Below the pieces are notes generated by a model. It was not told the origin of the DNA and did no database searches. It saw only the letters and a list, made by a program, of their open reading frames with translations. The translations under genes were made by a program, and so were the position numbers. DNA of 51,412 nucleotides from an uncultured Clostridia bacterium (GTDB lineage: Bacteria > Bacillota > Clostridia > UBA1381): the NCBI GenBank assembly GCA_959602045.1, contig CAUGRT010000019.1:1-51412 (forward strand). Direction: 5' to 3'. The stretch's first letter is position 1. Each line of letters opens with the position of its first letter. This document shows positions 48,795-51,412 of the stretch, piece after piece.

Positions 48795-50348
48795 ATGAAT
48801 CGAAAATTAACAGCTGCACTTCTCTCCGCCGCGCTCTTTACGGCTTCGGGAGTCTGTGCTTTTGCGGAGGGAACATTCCTATGCATGAAAGCCGATGAAA
48901 CCGTTGCCATCTCCGCGGATGAAAACAACAACTTAAAATATATTGATATGCGTGCCTCCAACGGCGAATTGGTCTATCCACAAATCTCAACGGACGGGAA
49001 CACCTATCTCCCGTTTCGGTATGTCTGTGAGATGGCAGGCTTAAAGGACGGTGCATCCATTGCCGGCGAACTGCCGGATGGCTATTTCCGTTATTGGGGA
49101 GCAGATCCAAACATTCCCGGTGATAAGCAGAAGATTGAAATTCGCTGCAACGGCGTTTATTATTGCCATAATGTCGGCGAAAGCTTTCAATATGAGGTCA
49201 AGGAGAGCGATATCCGAACGGTCAGCATTTATAATATTCGCGGCAGTCTGTATTTCCCGATGACCTACATGGCAAAAATCACAAATTCTCAGGCATTATG
49301 GAATGGGGATACCGCACAAATTTTTTACATCAGCAATATGGACAGTTCTGCCTTTTTGGATGAAAATAACCGACTGCGCCGCGATAAGGAGCTTCAGTTG
49401 GGTTTTGATTTTTACAACAATAACCTTGACTCCTCCCCTCTTTATCTGAAATCCGACGGTTATACCATCTCCAACCTCTCACAAGAAATCGAAGGCTTGC
49501 CGAAAGTTCGGAGTATTTCCCGGAGCGGCAGAGATATTTACTTTCTGGACGAGAGCGGAACGGTTCAGCTCAAAAAAGAGGATATTGCAGAAGTCAATCC
49601 CGTTGCTTTTCGTGACGAAAGCGGAAACAGTGTAAACGTATTGGCAAATACAGTGTTTGTCGTGCAAAACAAGCTTTATGGGATTCAAGTTAATGCCGCC
49701 GGCGAGGTTTCCGGACGGCTGTTTTGCGCAAATCCCGACGGATCGAGTTTTCACTATCTGACAAACAGCCTTGCTTACAACTTGATTTTGAAAAAATATC
49801 ACGGAGATCTTTATCTGTTTTACTGCGATACCGCCACACAATCAACGCTGCATATGATTGAGCTGAAAACAATGGATAATTATGAAATTCAAATCACCAA
49901 CTTCAATCACGAAAATCTGCTGTCTGATATTCAACAGTTTGTCATAGGCGATCGCTTTATGGCATACCTTTCAAACGACAGCAAGCTGCATGTGATCGAC
50001 CTTGAAGATAACTTGGAGGAATTTGAAATCATTCGTGTGAGTGACAGCAACCATCAAATTCACCTTACCGGAACAGACGGTGAAAGTCTTGGCAATATCA
50101 CCTCAATGAATTATGATCATATCAACGAGGTTCTCTATGTGACGCAGGTGGATTATACCGGTCGGACTTATTATTATACCCGCGCAAGGGATGGTTTTGT
50201 TCGTCTGGAAAGAAGCGATCATCCGATTACCGGGCTTGCGCTTTTCAGTGACGTATTCTACAATGACTACTGCACAAAAATCATAAATGGTCAGCCGCAG
50301 ATCAACCGCGTGCGCTATACAGACGGAAGCGTTGAGTTGGTTGATTAA
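48795..50348 (+). CDS. Exported protein with stalk-like N-domain and DUF5050-like propeller
   Basis: A 517-residue secreted protein. A signal peptide (residues 1-24) is followed by a copper-amine-oxidase-N/stalk-like region (about 45-175, with YPQISTDGNTYLPFRYVCEMAG near 56-77) and a repeated beta-strand region (about 210-500) resembling DUF5050 or six-bladed propeller proteins, e.g. VRSISRSGRDIYFLDESG and KLYGIQVNAAGEVSGRLF. No catalytic motif is seen. It is probably an envelope protein. AAAGGATCGGGG precedes the ATG, and it ends just before the polysaccharide deacetylase. Confidence 0.7.
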   Translation: MNRKLTAALLSAALFTASGVCAFAEGTFLCMKADETVAISADENNNLKYIDMRASNGELVYPQISTDGNTYLPFRYVCEMAGLKDGASIAGELPDGYFRYWGADPNIPGDKQKIEIRCNGVYYCHNVGESFQYEVKESDIRTVSIYNIRGSLYFPMTYMAKITNSQALWNGDTAQIFYISNMDSSAFLDENNRLRRDKELQLGFDFYNNNLDSSPLYLKSDGYTISNLSQEIEGLPKVRSISRSGRDIYFLDESGTVQLKKEDIAEVNPVAFRDESGNSVNVLANTVFVVQNKLYGIQVNAAGEVSGRLFCANPDGSSFHYLTNSLAYNLILKKYHGDLYLFYCDTATQSTLHMIELKTMDNYEIQITNFNHENLLSDIQQFVIGDRFMAYLSNDSKLHVIDLEDNLEEFEIIRVSDSNHQIHLTGTDGESLGNITSMNYDHINEVLYVTQVDYTGRTYYYTRARDGFVRLERSDHPITGLALFSDVFYNDYCTKIINGQPQINRVRYTDGSVELVD

Positions 50349-50358
50349 GGAGGGGCAT

Positions 50359-50508
50359 ATGATGATAAGTCTGAATAAAATCGCCCATAGCACAGCTTTT
50401 TGCTCGGGGCGGTATCGTCGTACAGCACCACTCGCTGCAAAGCAGCACTCTGAGCGATTTTCTTTCAGACTTCATGTGCCTTACGCACAGAAAGGAATGG
50501 TTATAAAA
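50359..50508 (+). other. Unusual segment with a second possible start for the deacetylase
   Basis: A strong site AAGGAGGGG (50347-50355) precedes ATGATG at 50359-50364, and the frame stays open into the deacetylase. The 50 extra residues would lie ahead of a normal signal peptide, which is odd. The stretch contains a GCTGC-AAA-GCAGC hairpin (near 50431) and looks like inserted sequence that separated a good ribosome site from its gene. Confidence 0.45.
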
Positions 50509-51273
50509 ATGAAAAAGCAAATTGCAATGATAACGGTTTTAATGGCTCTGCTGCTGACTGCATGGACGGCAAGTGCAGAAAACCTGAACATCGGTGTACT
50601 CTGCTACCACAGCATCACCGATAATCCACTGAAGTATTCTCAATATTGCATCAGTGCAGAGGAATTTGAAGATGACATCCGATATTTTTCCGAAAACGGC
50701 TATACCTTTTTAAAGCCGTGTGAAATGTGGAATGCCGATCCGGATGCGAAAAATATTGTGATTACCTCCGATGACGGTTACGATGATTTTTATGAATGTG
50801 CATTTCCGATTTTGAAGAAATATAATGCCAAAGCTGCCGTTTATGTGATCGGCACAAAAATCGACAAGCATGGGTATCTGAAATCCGAACAAATCAAGGA
50901 AATGGACGCCTCCGGGTTGGTCGAAATCGGGAATCACACCACCATTATGCATAAGCGCTCAAACCGAACACTTCGGAATTACTTTGATGATGAAACCATG
51001 CTGAATGAATATGTGGAGGATATTAAAGATTGCAGCGCGCGCATATACGGGATTCTCGGTCACGGAACCGAAAGCTTTTCCTATCCGTACGGACTTTATA
51101 CCGATCGTCTGGAAAGAACGATTCGTACCAATCTCGGATATACCACAACTTTCACCACCAATTATGGACTGGTTCGCACACAAGAGGATATTCTGTCACC
51201 GATGAAGCGAATTTATCGCGTTCACGGCGATAAGCCGCAGGATATGGCAGACAAAATTAACAGCTTAAAATAA
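50509..51273 (+). CDS. Secreted polysaccharide deacetylase-family protein
   Basis: A 254-residue protein with a signal peptide (MKKQIAMITVLMALLLTAWTA..., cut near SA). The NodB-type domain includes VLCYHSITDNPLKYSQYCIS (about 27-46), the catalytic VITSDDGYDDFYE (about 82-94), and the zinc motif GNHTTIMHKRS (about 143-153), followed by SYPYGLYTD (about 190). It would remove acetyl groups from cell-wall or capsular sugars outside the membrane. I choose the ATG at 50509 because the signal peptide begins there and GAAAGGAA lies 8-12 bases upstream; a start at 50359 is an alternative. Confidence 0.85.
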   Translation: MKKQIAMITVLMALLLTAWTASAENLNIGVLCYHSITDNPLKYSQYCISAEEFEDDIRYFSENGYTFLKPCEMWNADPDAKNIVITSDDGYDDFYECAFPILKKYNAKAAVYVIGTKIDKHGYLKSEQIKEMDASGLVEIGNHTTIMHKRSNRTLRNYFDDETMLNEYVEDIKDCSARIYGILGHGTESFSYPYGLYTDRLERTIRTNLGYTTTFTTNYGLVRTQEDILSPMKRIYRVHGDKPQDMADKINSLK

Positions 51274-51286
51274 CAGCTGACAGAAC

Positions 51287-51326
51287 AAACCGCTATATTG
51301 CTTTCGGGCAATACGGCGGTTTATTT
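51287..51326 (+). terminator. Terminator after the deacetylase gene
   Basis: AAACCGC (51287-51293) with GCGGTTT (51316-51322), and inner TATTGC (51296-51301) with GCAATA (51308-51313), then a T-rich run. Downstream, 51327-51412 shows nothing recognisable. Confidence 0.85.
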
Positions 51327-51412
51327 TATTCTGTTTGAATTTAGGATATTCTTAATTTTTCGTAAGCGTCAAATGATACACACATTTACACCGTCGAACC
51401 AAAATGTTACAA

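Overview
The window looks like chromosomal DNA of a strictly anaerobic, spore-forming Gram-positive bacterium of class Clostridia. A gut lineage near Oscillospirales or Christensenellales is possible, but I cannot fix the family. The evidence is the sporulation sigma factor SigH, a GerMN spore-germination domain protein, the hydrogenase maturase HydE, c-di-AMP phosphodiesterase GdpP, S-layer homology (SLH) proteins with Pro/Thr/Glu linkers, canonical sigma-A promoters with 16-17 bp spacers, and strong AAGGAG-type ribosome binding sites. No rRNA, tRNA, CRISPR array or complete insertion sequence was seen.

Layout. 1-8.4 kb (+): housekeeping and regulation genes (TSCPD protein, GerMN protein, RpiB/LacAB isomerase, ASKHA corrinoid-activator-like protein, pyrophosphatase, radical SAM protein, membrane protein plus PP2C phosphatase, SigH, zinc-ribbon protein, HydE). 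8.4-10.9 kb (-): a metY-cysK sulfur operon preceded by a short cysteine-codon-rich upstream ORF. 11.0-19.5 kb (-): a surface-protein operon of four genes (three SLH proteins, one with a VWA domain, and a very large frameshifted secreted protein). 19.6-21.1 kb: a tyrosine recombinase gene inside a 27-bp inverted repeat pair, with an outward promoter and a facing terminator; this reads as an invertible promoter switch for the surface operon. 21.3-22.4 kb: iron alcohol dehydrogenase. 22.4-29.8 kb (-): gdpP-rplI-dnaB-tilS-ftsH-DUF1858. 30.4-35 kb (+): argG, a serine recombinase, a PHP protein and a histidine phosphatase. 35-39.2 kb (-): nadB-nadC-niaR with a palindromic operator on the nadB promoter, an uncharacterised protein and an XRE regulator. 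39.5-42.7 kb (+): ABM monooxygenase, glutamate-cysteine ligase, glutathionylspermidine-synthase-like ATP-grasp ligase and MGMT protein. 43.5-48.8 kb (+): FMN riboswitch and the rib genes, with a broken GNAT gene and a HAD phosphatase that may supply the missing dephosphorylation step. 48.8-51.3 kb (+): two exported proteins.

Three observations stand out. First, the recombinase/inverted-repeat module at 19596-21143 has the parts expected of a phase switch: opposed recombination sites, an internal outward promoter, a terminator facing that promoter, and a promoterless surface operon on the other side. Second, the metY-cysK leader encodes a 23-residue peptide ending in MCRCCRR, a candidate cysteine sensor. 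Third, about seven copies of a 75-105 bp intergenic palindromic element occur. They share a core, but their outer arms differ between copies while staying complementary within each copy. The glutamate-cysteine ligase/ATP-grasp pair may also make an unusual low-molecular-weight thiol or gamma-glutamyl peptide.

All functional calls come from reading the sequence and recognising families by eye. No database search or folding program was run.
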